64,000 nucleotides of DNA, taken from Adineta ricciae (Eukaryota; Rotifera; Eurotatoria; Adinetida; Adinetidae). Below are positions 35,325 through 46,845 of this stretch, piece by piece. The DNA lies in NCBI GenBank assembly GCA_905250025.1, contig CAJNOJ010000020.1, positions 620,001 to 684,000 on the forward strand, in the 5' to 3' direction. The first letter of the stretch is position 1; each line of letters begins with the position of its first letter. The position numbers were made by a program, and so were the translations under genes. Under the pieces are notes generated by a model. That model was given only the letters and a program-made list of their open reading frames with translations. It did not search any database and was not told where the DNA came from.

Positions 35325-37930
35325 ATTTGTTCGTGTTCACAGATAAAATCTGGTATTAATTAAAGAATCTTGAATGATAAATATAAGATATCAATAATAT
35401 CGAAGAAACAGAAAAGGATAACGAGTAATCAATTAATTCGTCATGCTCTCCTTTTTCTTCTCTCTCACGTTTCTTTATTCAATACTAACATCCCGAAACA
35501 AAATAAGCTTCGTACAGTATGCGAACAACTATTATTGATGCAAAAAGAGGAAAGAAGAGTAACAAGTTGGAAGGAAGGAGAAGGAATTGCGCACTCTCTC
35601 TCTCTCTTCGTGCTTATTTCTATGCGTATAACCCTACAACTCGTCATTGTCTCGCAACGACTGCTTGTATTCGCGTTATCAGAGAGCCCGCTTACAAAAC
35701 GAGAAGCGAACAAATGGCACAGTAGTGTTCCTCTGTGCGTACAGCAATTATGGACAACACAAGTCGTTTGTTGCCGACCTACCACGATCACCTCTTTTTT
35801 TGCTTAAGTTTGCCTCTTGATAAAAGCAAATCTATATACACATATCCACTAGTATTATTCTATGTCAAACTGTGTCGAGCTGATAGTATCTCCTCGAAAT
35901 TCTACTTGTCTTGGTCTTACTTTAATCGACATGTCATGTTGATCTCACGCATACATCCGAAATGATTATTAGGCGACGATGGTATTATCGAACGGCAAGA
36001 AAAAGATTTCCACAAGTTTGACTCCCACTACTGTTGCTGACGTCATCCATGGCCTCGAAATATAAGTTAGATGCATACGATCTGTCTTCTACTCCTTTCT
36101 ATCTAGTATAGCAAGGCCATTGAAACTATTAGATATATATATATATATATTCTCTTGAGTTGTATAAATCAAGATGAGGAAGACTTTTGCAGGAGATTTG
36201 TTTTCGACATTAACAACATCTTATATGATCTGTGTTATCAGCTAATCAAATCGTTTACTTTTCTCGATCAAAAGCATTGAATTGCATGAGAGATAAACAA
36301 ACAAATTTGAACCTCGTTTTATTTAGAAATAATAAAGCTATTAAGAAAGAAAGAAAAGAATCGACAATGCTAACTCGTTCTAATTTAGATAAGCAAACTT
36401 CGTATTATCCACCTAAAACAATGTATTTCTATAGGACAACTAACCGGGTAATTGGCATGTAGTACAGCATCTGAAACGTGATGATAGAATTGCGCAGAAC
36501 ACTTTTCGAATTTATGCAAAATATTCTCTTGATAATCATCAACTTACTGAGAATATCGGTAAGAATGGAGAACAGGAATATAGATGCGTTAACACGCTGA
36601 TACATTCAATCAATTCCAACAATAAACCTTTTACAAAAAAACAGAGTTCAAATAATGAAAAGTTCAATAGTCTTGTTTTCGTTTGACACTTTCACATAAT
36701 TGTTCATGAAAAACCACCATCGAATAGAGTAACCACTATACTCAATGATAATATCCGTGTTTTTGTTTATTTGATAGATAGCGATTATGATTTTATGAAT
36801 GGTCGACTTGATAAGTAAACATTTTTTCAGCATTTAACGTAGTCGGTTGCGGTCAAATCAAGTTCTCAGAAGGTACTTCATAAAATGATTAACAATGATT
36901 ATATTTTTCACTTGCACATATTTCTATATTTATTAGTTTTGATCAATTAACTACCTCTATTTCTTTGTTCATTGAAACACATAGGTACAATCTAGTATGA
37001 TGGATTTCAAATCAATTTCCATAAGTCAATGCAAAGAAAATATTATGTCTATGTACAATTCACATAAATCTCTAGAAAATTCGTATAGAATCCTAGTGGA
37101 AACGATAGATCACTGTGATCGATGTATTAGCTAAAAACTTTTTTACTAAATAAATCTCGTCTCGGAAAATTATACCATTCGACTCACGGGACAAACTTTG
37201 GGAAAATGTTTACCTATATCTTTGTTTCTTTCCTATAGGTCTATTTACGATCCAAATAAAATTTTTTCAAAGTTCGTTTCGTGAGTAGAAACATCGTCAT
37301 TCGATAACAGTTCGACACTTTTCGCTTGGTTCAAATCAGACGTGATTGTTTGGCAATTCATTTCGAATTTCATTCAGACAAATCATAATGATCGCTTTGA
37401 ATAGACTCAATAGCTTCGAGACTAATTGATTTCGAAAGTATAAATGAAGATTGTAGCAGAAGTGTTTTGCCAAACAAACGAATAAATAAATATCGAAACG
37501 ATCGGTGTAATTAACTCTGCTTTAACGTTTTCATCAACTTCATTGGTCAATTCAGTTTTATCTCATTCTGTCTATTTGAGCTCGAAGCGTGATATAGATG
37601 ATTCACCCATTGAAACAACCAACCAATACGAGAATTATTTTAGTTTAGATACAAAATAATCCATTAAAGAGAATTCTTTCAATTATATTCATTGATTTAA
37701 ATTTTTCCAAAAGAATTCCCAAAAATATTTATTATATTGAGACACATGTTCGTATAACACTCACATCTGATTGGAGGATTATTATACCTTCCAAACTGTA
37801 TATATGTAAACATCATCAGATCCATTCTTTAGTTGTTTTCTTTTTCTTTTTGATGATTAAAATTGAATTGTTCAGAAGAGAAACCAATGCAACATGTTAT
37901 CTTTATCTTTTAGAGAATTGAAATTCAATC
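35325..37930. other. divergent intergenic region of 2.6 kb
   Basis: Contains the promoters of the GRAF-type gene (minus) and eL6 (plus). Short overlapping ORFs on both strands at about 35370-35965 lie in more GC-rich DNA but show no domain. A run of A/T dinucleotides and AT-rich sequence fills the rest. Nothing else recognised. Confidence 0.45.
36133..36150. repeat. (AT)n microsatellite
   Basis: Nine AT units in the intergenic region. Confidence 0.85.
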
Positions 37931-39203
37931 ATGTCGACGCCATCGGCCAAGACTGCAACATCAGGTGGTAAATCAACAACCAAAACGACAACTACAGTTG
38001 TTAAAACAACAACCACCACCGTAACAAAAAAACAACCGCAACAACTTTCACTAACACCCCGTAGTGTTAGTTCAAAAACGAAAAGACCAAAAACAAGACC
38101 AAATGGAAAGAAAGCTATTAGTTCACACACAAATCGTGAATTAAATGCTGGTGGTCTGATGCGCTTTTCACGTGGTCGTATGTTCCAGCGACGTGCATTA
38201 CACCGTATAAATAAATGGAAAGGCGCTCAAGCTAAATTACAAGGAGATAAAACAAAGAAAACTGCTGGTAGCATTCAGAAGAAGAAACAACGCAAACCAG
38301 CATCGGTTAAGAAGCCTGTTGGTGGTGAACGTAATGGCAAACAACGTACCGTATTGGCAAAACGATTTGTATGACCATTAGAGCCCGTACTGATTGATAT
38401 ATGATGTTATATATTTTTTCTAGCCTCGTTATTATCCAACAGAAGAACGACCAAAGAAGTTCAGTGCTAAACGTAAGACATTCGGCAGTCATGCACGTCG
38501 TTTTCGATCAACACTTGCGCCCGGTACTGTTGTTATTCTTCTCGCTGGCAAACATGCCGGAAAAGTAAGAGATCATCCGAATTCGTTCATATTTACAAAG
38601 ATGGATTTTCTAGCGCGCTGTGGTTGTTAAACATTTGGCATCTGGACTTTTATTGATCACTGGTAAGGATTTGATATTGATGATTCTTTCATTAGAACTT
38701 TATTCAGGTCCACACAAATTGAACGGTGTACCCTTACGTCGTATTAATCAAATTTACGTCATTGGCACAAGCACCAAACTCGATTTATCAACAGCTAAAT
38801 TCGATAATTTAGATGATAAATACTTCAAACGTGTTCGCCCAGCTAAGAAAAATGCCGAGAAAGATATTTTTGATTCAAAGAAAGAGGTAAAGTTGCTTTT
38901 CTTTTCTCATACGATTGCACAGAACATCGATCTCGAATGACGAGAAGTCAATGTCAGAACATGACGTATATTTTCATGTGCTACCGAATCGCTTTTGTTG
39001 TTTTCGAAGCATAACAACGGATATTTTCTTTTCTTTTTCAGAAAACACCACTTAGTGATAAACGTCGTGAAGTTCAACGTAGCACAGATGCCGTGGTTCT
39101 TAATGCCATCAAAGCAAGCGCTGACCGACGTCTCCTTCGTCAATACCTTAAGAGCCGTTTTCAACTTTGGAATGGTGTTTTACCACACAAATTGAAATTC
39201 TAA
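37931..39203 (+). CDS. RPL6: 60S ribosomal protein L6 (eL6)
   Basis: Five exons (37931-38368, 38424-38564, 38614-38662, 38708-38886, 39042-39203) join in phase into about 322 residues. The long N-terminal tail is Thr/Lys-rich (residues ~10-40), as is usual and variable in eL6. The conserved core begins [10 protein letters not shown], continues [21 protein letters not shown] and [26 protein letters not shown] in neighbouring exons, and ends with the VNDK-equivalent region [15 protein letters not shown] and a basic tail. It is a structural protein of the large cytosolic subunit. Pyrimidine-rich sequence upstream would fit the 5'TOP control of ribosomal protein mRNAs, though the start site is not known. 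Confidence 0.97.
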
Positions 39204-39611
39204 GAGAAAAATCGCTGAAACAAAAGAAAAGTAAAAAACAAAGAAAACAACAATTCTTAACCATCTGTAATAGAATCATCGTTTTGTTGTTTGTTTGTTT
39301 CGATTTCATAGGAAAACTATGAAAAAAACATAAAATAAAACTATGGAAAAAAAAACTTGAAATATCATTTCGTTTCATCTTTTGGACAATTATTTCTTCT
39401 CTTCATCGTTTATTTTCTTAGAGACATTAGTCAGTGCTGAATGAAGTAAACACTTTTTTACTCCGGCTGATTTCTTTTTTTTTCTCCTTTCATTTTCTCT
39501 CGTTTCTCTTTCTTTCTCCCTTTTTATTCCATAGTCAGAATAGAGTATTTAAGTGAATTTCGAAGGTTAGAAACATCAACACAGACAGGTTACTTTTCTT
39601 TCAATTCAACT
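39204..39611. other. spacer between eL6 and ankyrin gene
   Basis: Two AATAAA-type signals near 39330-39340 fit the eL6 3' end. A strongly pyrimidine-rich tract (39470-39530) precedes the next gene. No ORF of note. Confidence 0.5.
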
Positions 39612-40904
39612 ATGGATGAAATTTGCCCTTTTATATCTCTATCAAAAACTTCTTCGCTTCGTTCACATCCAACCTCTAGCGCTGTTCTTACATCATCGAG
39701 TAAAACTAAATCTGAACGAGGTCTTCTGCAACGTTCACTTCTTTACTGTCTTGGAAAGGGGTATTTTTGTTTGATTCGTCACTTACTACAATCCGGTATA
39801 GCCGATGCTCGAGAACGTGACTCTGAAGGACGCACCGGCCTGATCTACTGCTGTTTTATCGATGACGACTGTTGGGCAAAAACGACAGCTATGACCTTAC
39901 TTGAAAAGGGGGCTCAAATTGCTGATCAAGATCACCGCGGTCTCAATGCTCTGCACTACGCGATTATCACACAACGACTAGTTCTCATTCGTCTCTATTT
40001 GGATTCGATTGACTTCGATTTTAATCATTCAGTTGACATTCATGGAAATACATGTTTACATTATGCATGTGCGACAGGAGATGCCAATATTGTCCGAGCA
40101 CTTCTCAATGCAATGAAGAGATATTCGGTTGATTTAACGCTGCAAAATCAAGCTGGTCTAACTGCTTTTGATATCACATGTCAATTCAATTTTGAACGTT
40201 GTCAGAATCTTCTACGAAATGAAATGGCATTGCAGCAACATACAAATTCACTCAAAGGATTAACGAAACTGAGAACTCTCCAACGGTGCTCGTCCACGTC
40301 CGGCCGACTTCAATCGTTAACTTCGCCTGCGGATTTAGGTGAATCAATTCTATCGCTTCCTTATTTCGTTCCAAGTTCAATGAGTCAACGTCAACGTTGT
40401 AAAAGTACAACAACAACAACACCTAAAACTGAGCTTCGCCGTTGTCAATCGGCCAAATTGATCGACCTAACAGAATCACGTACAATGCTCTTTAAACGTA
40501 ATCCACATTTGGATCAAGTACTTGTTAAGCAAGCAAAGAATCGGGCGGATTTCACTCCATCAATATTTGCTAGTTCAAGTGAAATATTTAATTCTACATC
40601 AACATTGAATAGCCCAACTGATGCTTTTCATTCGGCGTCGACGACATGCTGGCGCGAAAACGTTCCGAAACTCTTCGATCAAGTACAAATCTTACGTTCA
40701 CGCTCGTATCGAAAAACTATTCGTCCGCCATTGAGTACAGAACTATCGCGTGAATTTCTCGAACGTTTAGCTAATGAACATGAAAATGAAAGAAATAGAT
40801 CGCGAGCATTATCAGCACACCCAAGTGATTCTGTACAAAAACTTGTACGCAAACACAAAGCGAGCATGAATAGTGTCAGAATGTTTCATAAAATGAAAAA
40901 ATAA
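39612..40904 (+). CDS. ankyrin-repeat protein, intronless
   Basis: Single open frame of 430 residues with no intron, unlike most neighbours. Residues ~35-215 hold four to five ankyrin repeats: RDSEGRTGLIYCC, EKGAQIADQDHRGLNALHYA, DIHGNTCLHYACATGDANIV and QNQAGLTAFDITCQF. The C-terminal half (~220-430) is Ser/Thr/Arg-rich and disordered (RSRSYRKTIRPPLS). No enzymatic domain is present, so it is probably a scaffold or adaptor. Its resemblance to named ankyrin proteins is only through the repeats. The stop codon TAA is part of an AATAAA, a poly(A)-type signal, and the next ORF starts 85 bp on, suggesting a shared transcript. Confidence 0.88.
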   Translation: MDEICPFISLSKTSSLRSHPTSSAVLTSSSKTKSERGLLQRSLLYCLGKGYFCLIRHLLQSGIADARERDSEGRTGLIYCCFIDDDCWAKTTAMTLLEKGAQIADQDHRGLNALHYAIITQRLVLIRLYLDSIDFDFNHSVDIHGNTCLHYACATGDANIVRALLNAMKRYSVDLTLQNQAGLTAFDITCQFNFERCQNLLRNEMALQQHTNSLKGLTKLRTLQRCSSTSGRLQSLTSPADLGESILSLPYFVPSSMSQRQRCKSTTTTTPKTELRRCQSAKLIDLTESRTMLFKRNPHLDQVLVKQAKNRADFTPSIFASSSEIFNSTSTLNSPTDAFHSASTTCWRENVPKLFDQVQILRSRSYRKTIRPPLSTELSREFLERLANEHENERNRSRALSAHPSDSVQKLVRKHKASMNSVRMFHKMKK

Positions 40905-40960
40905 AATGATTTCGTTTCACTTCTTCTTGATTCTCTTTGTTTACTGAGTACAAGAACTCT

Positions 40961-40970
40961 TGTGTTTTAG
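40961..40970 (+). promoter_or_regulatory. candidate trans-splice acceptor before sterol reductase
   Basis: TGTGTTTTAG stands 19 nt before the ATG at 40990 and 56 nt after the preceding stop. The gap is too short for an ordinary promoter plus intron, so spliced-leader addition is the simplest reading. Confidence 0.5.
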
Positions 40971-40989
40971 ATAAACTTACGACAGAAAG

Positions 40990-42093
40990 ATGTCTACAGA
41001 GACGAAATCGATCTGGGATCATGTTCAACCAATATCGATTGATGCACTCATCAAAACATCCGGTTATCTTCTCAGTTATCTTGTTTGTCTTTTCCTTGCA
41101 TCAAGATTTCTTCCGAGTATCGAAGCCAAAAGTCCGAAGAAAACCTATCAACTAACTGGTCTTCTCATTTACTTATTATTAACAGTTTTAATACCAATTG
41201 GTTACTACACGAAGAAGCTCTCTCTCTTAGTCATCGTTGAAAACTATGTGTCATTTTTCATTGTGATAAATATCTTTGCAATTTTGTTCAGTTTTTATTT
41301 ATTCAAGCGATCAGCAGCTGTTCGAGCTGCTCCGAATGCCAATCGTCCAATCGATTATTGGCACGGTCGAGAAAAAGATCCCATGCTCTTCGGAGTCGAC
41401 CTAAAAGTGTTCTTTTATCAACCAAGTCTCCTAGGATTAGCATTGATCAATTTAGCTTTGGCCGAAGCGCAAATCACATATCATGGCGGCTTAACTCCAG
41501 GCATGATTTGCTATCAATTATTTTGGTATTTCTATCTGTTAACACATTACATCCGGGAAGATTTTATGCTATGGACGTTTGACATTATCGAAGATCATTT
41601 CGGATTTATGCTTGTTTGGGGTGATATGATTTATGTTCCGTTTCTTTACAGTATCGCCGGATGGTTTGTCGCTGACAATTATCGTGAACCCCTGTCAATC
41701 CCGTGGGTGATTGGTACATTACTGCTACACTTTACTGGTCATTACATATTTCGCGAATCGAATTGGCAAAAGTTTGATGTGCGAAAATATGGTTCGCAAG
41801 TGACTATCTGGGGCAAAAAAGCAGAACTCCTCGAAGGAAAACTTCTCATCTCAGGCTTTTGGGGCATTGGCCGACATTTAAACTACACTGGTGAAATACT
41901 TCTCTATTTATCAATTGCATTATGTTCTGGTACATTATCATTTGTGCCTTATATCTTACCATTTTCACTTTTGATTCTTCTCTCGCAACGTGCTAGTCGC
42001 GATGATCAACGCTGTCGAAAGAAATACGGTGATAAAACATGGAATCGTTACTGTAGCATCGCTAAATTTCGTATGATACCATTTATTTACTAA
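40990..42093 (+). CDS. ERG4/ERG24-family sterol reductase, intronless
   Basis: Single 367-residue frame with about nine to ten membrane spans (LLSYLVCLFLASRF, LLIYLLLTVLIPIGYY, ENYVSFFIVINIFAILFSFY and others). The C-terminal signature of the family is clear: GKLLISGFWGIGRHLNYTGE (family core RHxNYxG), then RDDQRCRKKYG and WNRYC, with a hydrophobic end FRMIPFIY. Conserved FRESNWQKFDVRKYG fits the NADPH-binding side. Family knowledge: members reduce delta-14, delta-7 or delta-24(28) sterol double bonds in the ER. Which bond is reduced here cannot be told. It lacks the N-terminal Tudor region of LBR. The lack of introns and the RHLNYTGE form suggest checking for bacterial or protist origin. Confidence 0.88.
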   Translation: MSTETKSIWDHVQPISIDALIKTSGYLLSYLVCLFLASRFLPSIEAKSPKKTYQLTGLLIYLLLTVLIPIGYYTKKLSLLVIVENYVSFFIVINIFAILFSFYLFKRSAAVRAAPNANRPIDYWHGREKDPMLFGVDLKVFFYQPSLLGLALINLALAEAQITYHGGLTPGMICYQLFWYFYLLTHYIREDFMLWTFDIIEDHFGFMLVWGDMIYVPFLYSIAGWFVADNYREPLSIPWVIGTLLLHFTGHYIFRESNWQKFDVRKYGSQVTIWGKKAELLEGKLLISGFWGIGRHLNYTGEILLYLSIALCSGTLSFVPYILPFSLLILLSQRASRDDQRCRKKYGDKTWNRYCSIAKFRMIPFIY

Positions 42094-42178
42094 ATGAAAT
42101 ACTAAAAACATAAACTTTCATTTTTTTTTTTACAAAACTAATCCAGTGATTTTTGCGATTGATTTTCCTTTTTTTTTC

Positions 42179-43218
42179 TTATACAAAATAAGCTCCACTG
42201 TTGGGCCGTAACAAAGTAATTATAGATAATGAACGAAAAATAAAAATATAGATAATCGGATCGATGAGAAATGTTATCAACTGTGTATACAAAACAGTCG
42301 TTCGAATTTGTACCTGTGTGCTTGGTATATGAAAGCATATGGTCAATACAATAAGAAAGAACGACCAAATAAGTAGGACATATGATGTGCATTGAAAACG
42401 TAGTTTTTCACGTGTAAGATTGGGATCATCGATGGTTAATAAGGCTTTCGCCAAACGACAATGAATTTCTTTCATATGACGACGGTGCGATATGAGCAGG
42501 AGAATAAATGGAATTAAACAAGTCAATGTGAGCACAAAAAATGTGTAGGAATAATTGAATGCGTAATTGACAAGACAAATTTGCAAAACTTTATCGAAAA
42601 CAACCGATGCCCATTCGTTGCTCATGCTTGGGAGAGTAAATAAACATAAACATATGAAAACAAATATAAGTAGATATGAAATTCGTCGATAGGTGAGTGT
42701 CTGCCAAGATTTTTCAAATATAAAACAGAAATGCCAGAATAGTCGTAAGCCGATTGTCAAATGTAAATGAAATAATGTAAAAACATGGAGGAAAAAACTT
42801 TGTATCGTGCAGTATTTTGCTGACGCACTTGGATAAAACTTTGGAAGGAAATAAATCAGTATTAAACATAGCCAATTTGTTAGAAATGAACATGTACATA
42901 AAAGCACACTGAACGAGCGAATCGTATGATTTAGAGTCAACTTCGTTTCCAGACTATCTTCGGATGTTAACGAAGAGCACGATGAATGTGTCTCATCTAA
43001 AATATGAATTTTCTATATACATGGAGAAGTATCGATATCTTCTTACCTAAAGTCACTGGTTTTTCATCCGTTTGCTTAAACCAACGAGTGAGTAAGTTTC
43101 GTTTCGAGTTGACGAAGATGGTTGTGAAAAACATGATGTGAAGTAGAAGATTGACAATCAGATACGATAAACCAATCGTTATGATTAATCCATCGTCGTC
43201 CATCTTGCCTGCATACAT
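42179..43218 (-). CDS. rhodopsin-like seven-transmembrane receptor (orphan)
   Basis: Two exons (43218-43047 and 42996-42179) join in phase into 329 residues. Seven hydrophobic helices are visible: IITIGLSYLIVNLLLHIMFF, FSVLLCTCSFLTNWLCLILI, FFLHVFTLFHLHLTIGL, SYLLIFVFICLCLFTL, TFFVLTLTCLIPFILLLI, YVLLIWSFFLIVLTICF and YTQLITFLIDPIIYIFIF. The last has DPIIY in place of NPxxY, typical of many invertebrate class A receptors. The TM3 end reads GLRLFWHF, so the usual DRY is missing. A Cys near TM3 start could pair with a Cys in loop 2. A 50-residue first intracellular segment with acidic/Ser-rich TSEDSLE is longer than usual. Ligand unknown. Confidence 0.83.
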
Positions 43219-45961
43219 CCTAATGTTGACGATAAGTTCCTATCTAAAAGAGATATGAAGAAAAGAAAACATCTCGATTTTGACCTAATACCAAGTGTTC
43301 CCATATGAGACAAGATATAGCGATTTCTTATGTGGGCTGTATATCATTCGCACGCCTTGATCACAATCGATCGGAAAAAAGAGAGAAAAAGCAAATTCAC
43401 TCGACGTGATGTCCTATTATTTATGACGTGCTATTGTTTAGAATCAATACGCACACATACACACATATCGATCGTTATTGTCAAATGAAACGTTTCCCTT
43501 TTATTTATAATTATTACCAATTGACGGAGACGAATGAAATTTGTAGGAAATTTCACGCACGACGAAATGTTGCACACTCCTATGCCTTTCGTTCTTTTTT
43601 TTTGTACATTTTGCATCTAAAGAAAAGAACCAGGGTGTAAAAGTTAAGGATGAAAAGATTTGTTTATCTCGGCTGGTATTTTTTTTTACCAGTAGACCTC
43701 GATTGCAAAAAAAGATGTACTGCCTGTAGAAAGAAGGCAAACCAATCAATAAATACTAAGGGAATTACACCTTTATTATTAATTTATCGATAGATCCTCG
43801 GAAATGCTCAGAAGAGGATGAAAACGAGAAACGGTTAAGTCGCGGAGTGCATCTTTCTGTCGGTCGTAGTGACTCATCACTGCATGTAGAGATGGAATAC
43901 CTGCGAGAAGAATAAGGTTATATGATAGATTTATTCTTAATGTCATTAGGACGAGAGCATCTATAAATAACCTTTTATTGCCTATTCGATGCATGATAGT
44001 GAGCTCGAGAGAAATGAAATTTATGTGAAATAATAAAAAAGAAAATCATTTACTTCCATGTGTGTATATATGGGCATGTTAATGTATGTATTTTTTCCTT
44101 CTATTTGGTCCAGATGACAAGAAAAATCAATTGAAAGAGAAAGAAACTAAAGTAGACCTTCGGGACACTTGATGAACCTTGAACTGCGAGGAAGAAAAAT
44201 GTTGCACGACTTCGATTCTATGCTATATCATTACCCTCTTCCATCATCATTAGCACGCCCTAGAAATGATACATATTGTTCAACACTTATACATTAATTG
44301 AAGATGTGCGTACAAGAACAAGGAAACGTTTAAGTTGATCGATGATGTAATCGCAGAGAAGAAGATTTCTTCTAGTAAGCAAGAACGACAGCGGATTTTG
44401 TAATGACATATATAAATGGAAGAAAAATATGACGCGAAAAACACACTTTTTTCAACTTCTCATTTGGACGAAGGAAACATTGCAAATGTTCGAATTTAAC
44501 CTAGTCATAGTGGTTGTTGCAACTACCGATTGCCTTCTCTCTTTCTCTGTTTCGTTGCCAGTCGTGTAAACAGCTGCTTAATTAAAATGTAACATTCTTT
44601 CCCATTAAAACAACATCACTCTACGTGTTTATAAGTTAATAATCTCAAGAGTTTTGTTTCATAAATAAAATTCGATCGTTTGTACCCATACTTCAACATG
44701 TTTTTATTGCTCATCGAATGTCTTGGGTACTTCTTCGTGTGACATGGCTGTTGGAAGGTTTCATCTGAGTTCATACCGATGATTTATCGTTCTTTCGTTT
44801 TGCCACAGATCCTATTCAAATAAATTTGTTTATCGTCATTGTCGTGACGACATTTTACAAGTATTCTTTCTATCCATATGTCATTTTGTACTACTGAATG
44901 TCATGTGAATGTACTTACATTTTCTTCCTACTATCATTTAGCAGATTCTTCGTCTGACTATGAAGTTCTAGTGAGCTCTTTTCGTTTCTACTCACGCAAA
45001 TCATATGCTTAGCATTTAATAATACATAAACTTGATCTATACCACTTCCGTTTACTGATCTGCATAATTATAATCTAGCGGCAAGCTTAAAACACTTTAT
45101 GCTCACATAGACTGATATTTAGTATTTGTATGTCTTTAGATGTAGAGCAAAGCAAATATCTTCGCTATTTTCGTCAATAATACTTACCAATCGTGAAAAA
45201 TATGTCACATGTAAGGTAAAATAGAACGTCAAATTTTCACCCTCAAGTGTTATATTTCAACGTGTTTTCGAAAGAGAGTATAATGATGGATTTTCTTTTT
45301 TAATTCTTTGTTAGTCGAACGTGAGCAAAGCATATTCACATGCGATTCTCATCAGAAATAGAAAACGACAATAACACAACGGAATCAAATAACTTCAAGG
45401 TGATTCAATCAAACAAGAGATAATTTTTCAATTGATAAGATCTATTATCTCGATGCAGACCGAAAACTACATAGAAAATATCAAGAGAGACCCGTGACGT
45501 TTTTCCTACAATCTAAATATCTCGCATATCACCAACCATTTTGAAGTGTGCGAGCTGCAGCAGATGGAATAAACATAACTTTAATTCGCTGGTATGGATT
45601 CACAAGTTTTTAACGATTTCAAATGCTTGAATTTTAACAGAAAGTAAAACGACTATGTATGACATCTAGGCAATCTCTATTCAACAATTGGCTCCAATGC
45701 TGCGTTACATATTTGCATTTTTACTCTATCCTATCCTATCGTTGCCAAGGGGAATTTCAATGTAATTGCTTATCACATCTGCATTTTTGCTTATGGAAAC
45801 ATATTGATATCTTCCACTGCGTACTCGATTATAAAAAAGCCAAAAAAAAACAGTCGGTTTCTACATTCAGTATTTCTGTATCCGTTTGTTTTTCAGATCA
45901 TAATAACTCATAACCAGTTGTCAAAACGGGTTCCATAAAATCAAAATCGAAATCTCAACCG
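43219..45961. other. divergent intergenic region of 2.7 kb
   Basis: Upstream of the GPCR (minus) and the phosphatase (plus). A minus-strand exon-like piece (about 43779-43953) preceded by a CAG acceptor and followed at once by AATAAA is discussed as a finding. The rest is AT-rich with no recognised gene. Confidence 0.45.
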
Positions 45962-46718
45962 ATGGCAAAGTCTACATCTAGCGATGAACAGTCGCCCACA
46001 TGGATCTTAGGTTCAGCATTGAATTTCATGGAAGATTATCTACGCAAATCATCCAAAGCGACTGACGATGAATTAACTTATCTGAAATCGATCTTAGATC
46101 TTCGAATCAAGAAACGTCAATCAACCGAAATCGGTCGAGCATCGTACGGGTTTCCGTCGGTAGTCATTGATAACTTTCTTTATCATGGCGATTTAGGCCA
46201 TGCATCCAACATCGGTTTACTAAATCAACTCGGTATTCAACACATTATCAACATATGTGACTGCAAACTAGATCAAATCATTGTTGATAAATACAATGTC
46301 CTATGGATAAACTTATACGATGAATTACAAGCTGACATCAAGAAGTATTTCGATCGCACGAATGAATTTCTGTATAACTGTAAACAGAAGAATGAAAAAG
46401 TGCTGGTTCACTGTCAAATGGGAATCTCTCGCTCATCATCCATCATTCTTGCATATTTAATGAAGTAAGAAAAGAAGTATTGCTGATTGGATCCAATTTC
46501 CTTGTCTTTTCCCATTCTTATGTAGATACCATCATGATTCATTGTATAAAGCATACGATTATCTATTGGAGCGACGTCGAATTGCTGCTCCGAATCTTTC
46601 GTTTTTTCTGCAATTGATTCGTTACGAGAACGAACTACGTAAGACGAAAGAAATCGATGAGACGAAAGACCAAGACGACAAACAAAATCCCATCGAGAAA
46701 CTCAATTCATCTATCTGA
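45962..46718 (+). CDS. atypical dual-specificity phosphatase
   Basis: Two exons (45962-46464, 46526-46718) join in phase into about 231 residues. The catalytic P-loop is HCQMGISRSSS (Cys and Arg of HCx5R present), and the general-acid Asp is probably in NLYDELQ. The upstream part (YGFPSVVIDNFLYHGDL, LLNQLGIQHIINICD) is the standard DSP fold. After the P-loop, IILAYLMK and YDYLLERRRIAAPNLSF complete the domain. A ~55-residue N-terminal helical extension has no known motif. It lacks a MAPK-binding rhodanese domain, so it belongs with small atypical DUSPs, and its substrate is unknown. ZMYND10 follows 127 bp downstream on the same strand. Confidence 0.93.
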
Positions 46719-46845
46719 CTTGTGCAATTTTTGAATTTTTATGTTTTGTAAAATGTGCGAATATGTCTGGTGCTAGACATACAATCTCTCGATGTTTTTG
46801 ATTTATTTTTGTTCACAATTCTGTCTACGCGTACATCTATTTCAG

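Noticed and set aside
35370-35965. Overlapping open frames on both strands between the GRAF-type and eL6 genes
   Set aside because: Several frames are open at once in both directions, with no domain or splice pattern; this is expected in a locally stop-poor stretch.
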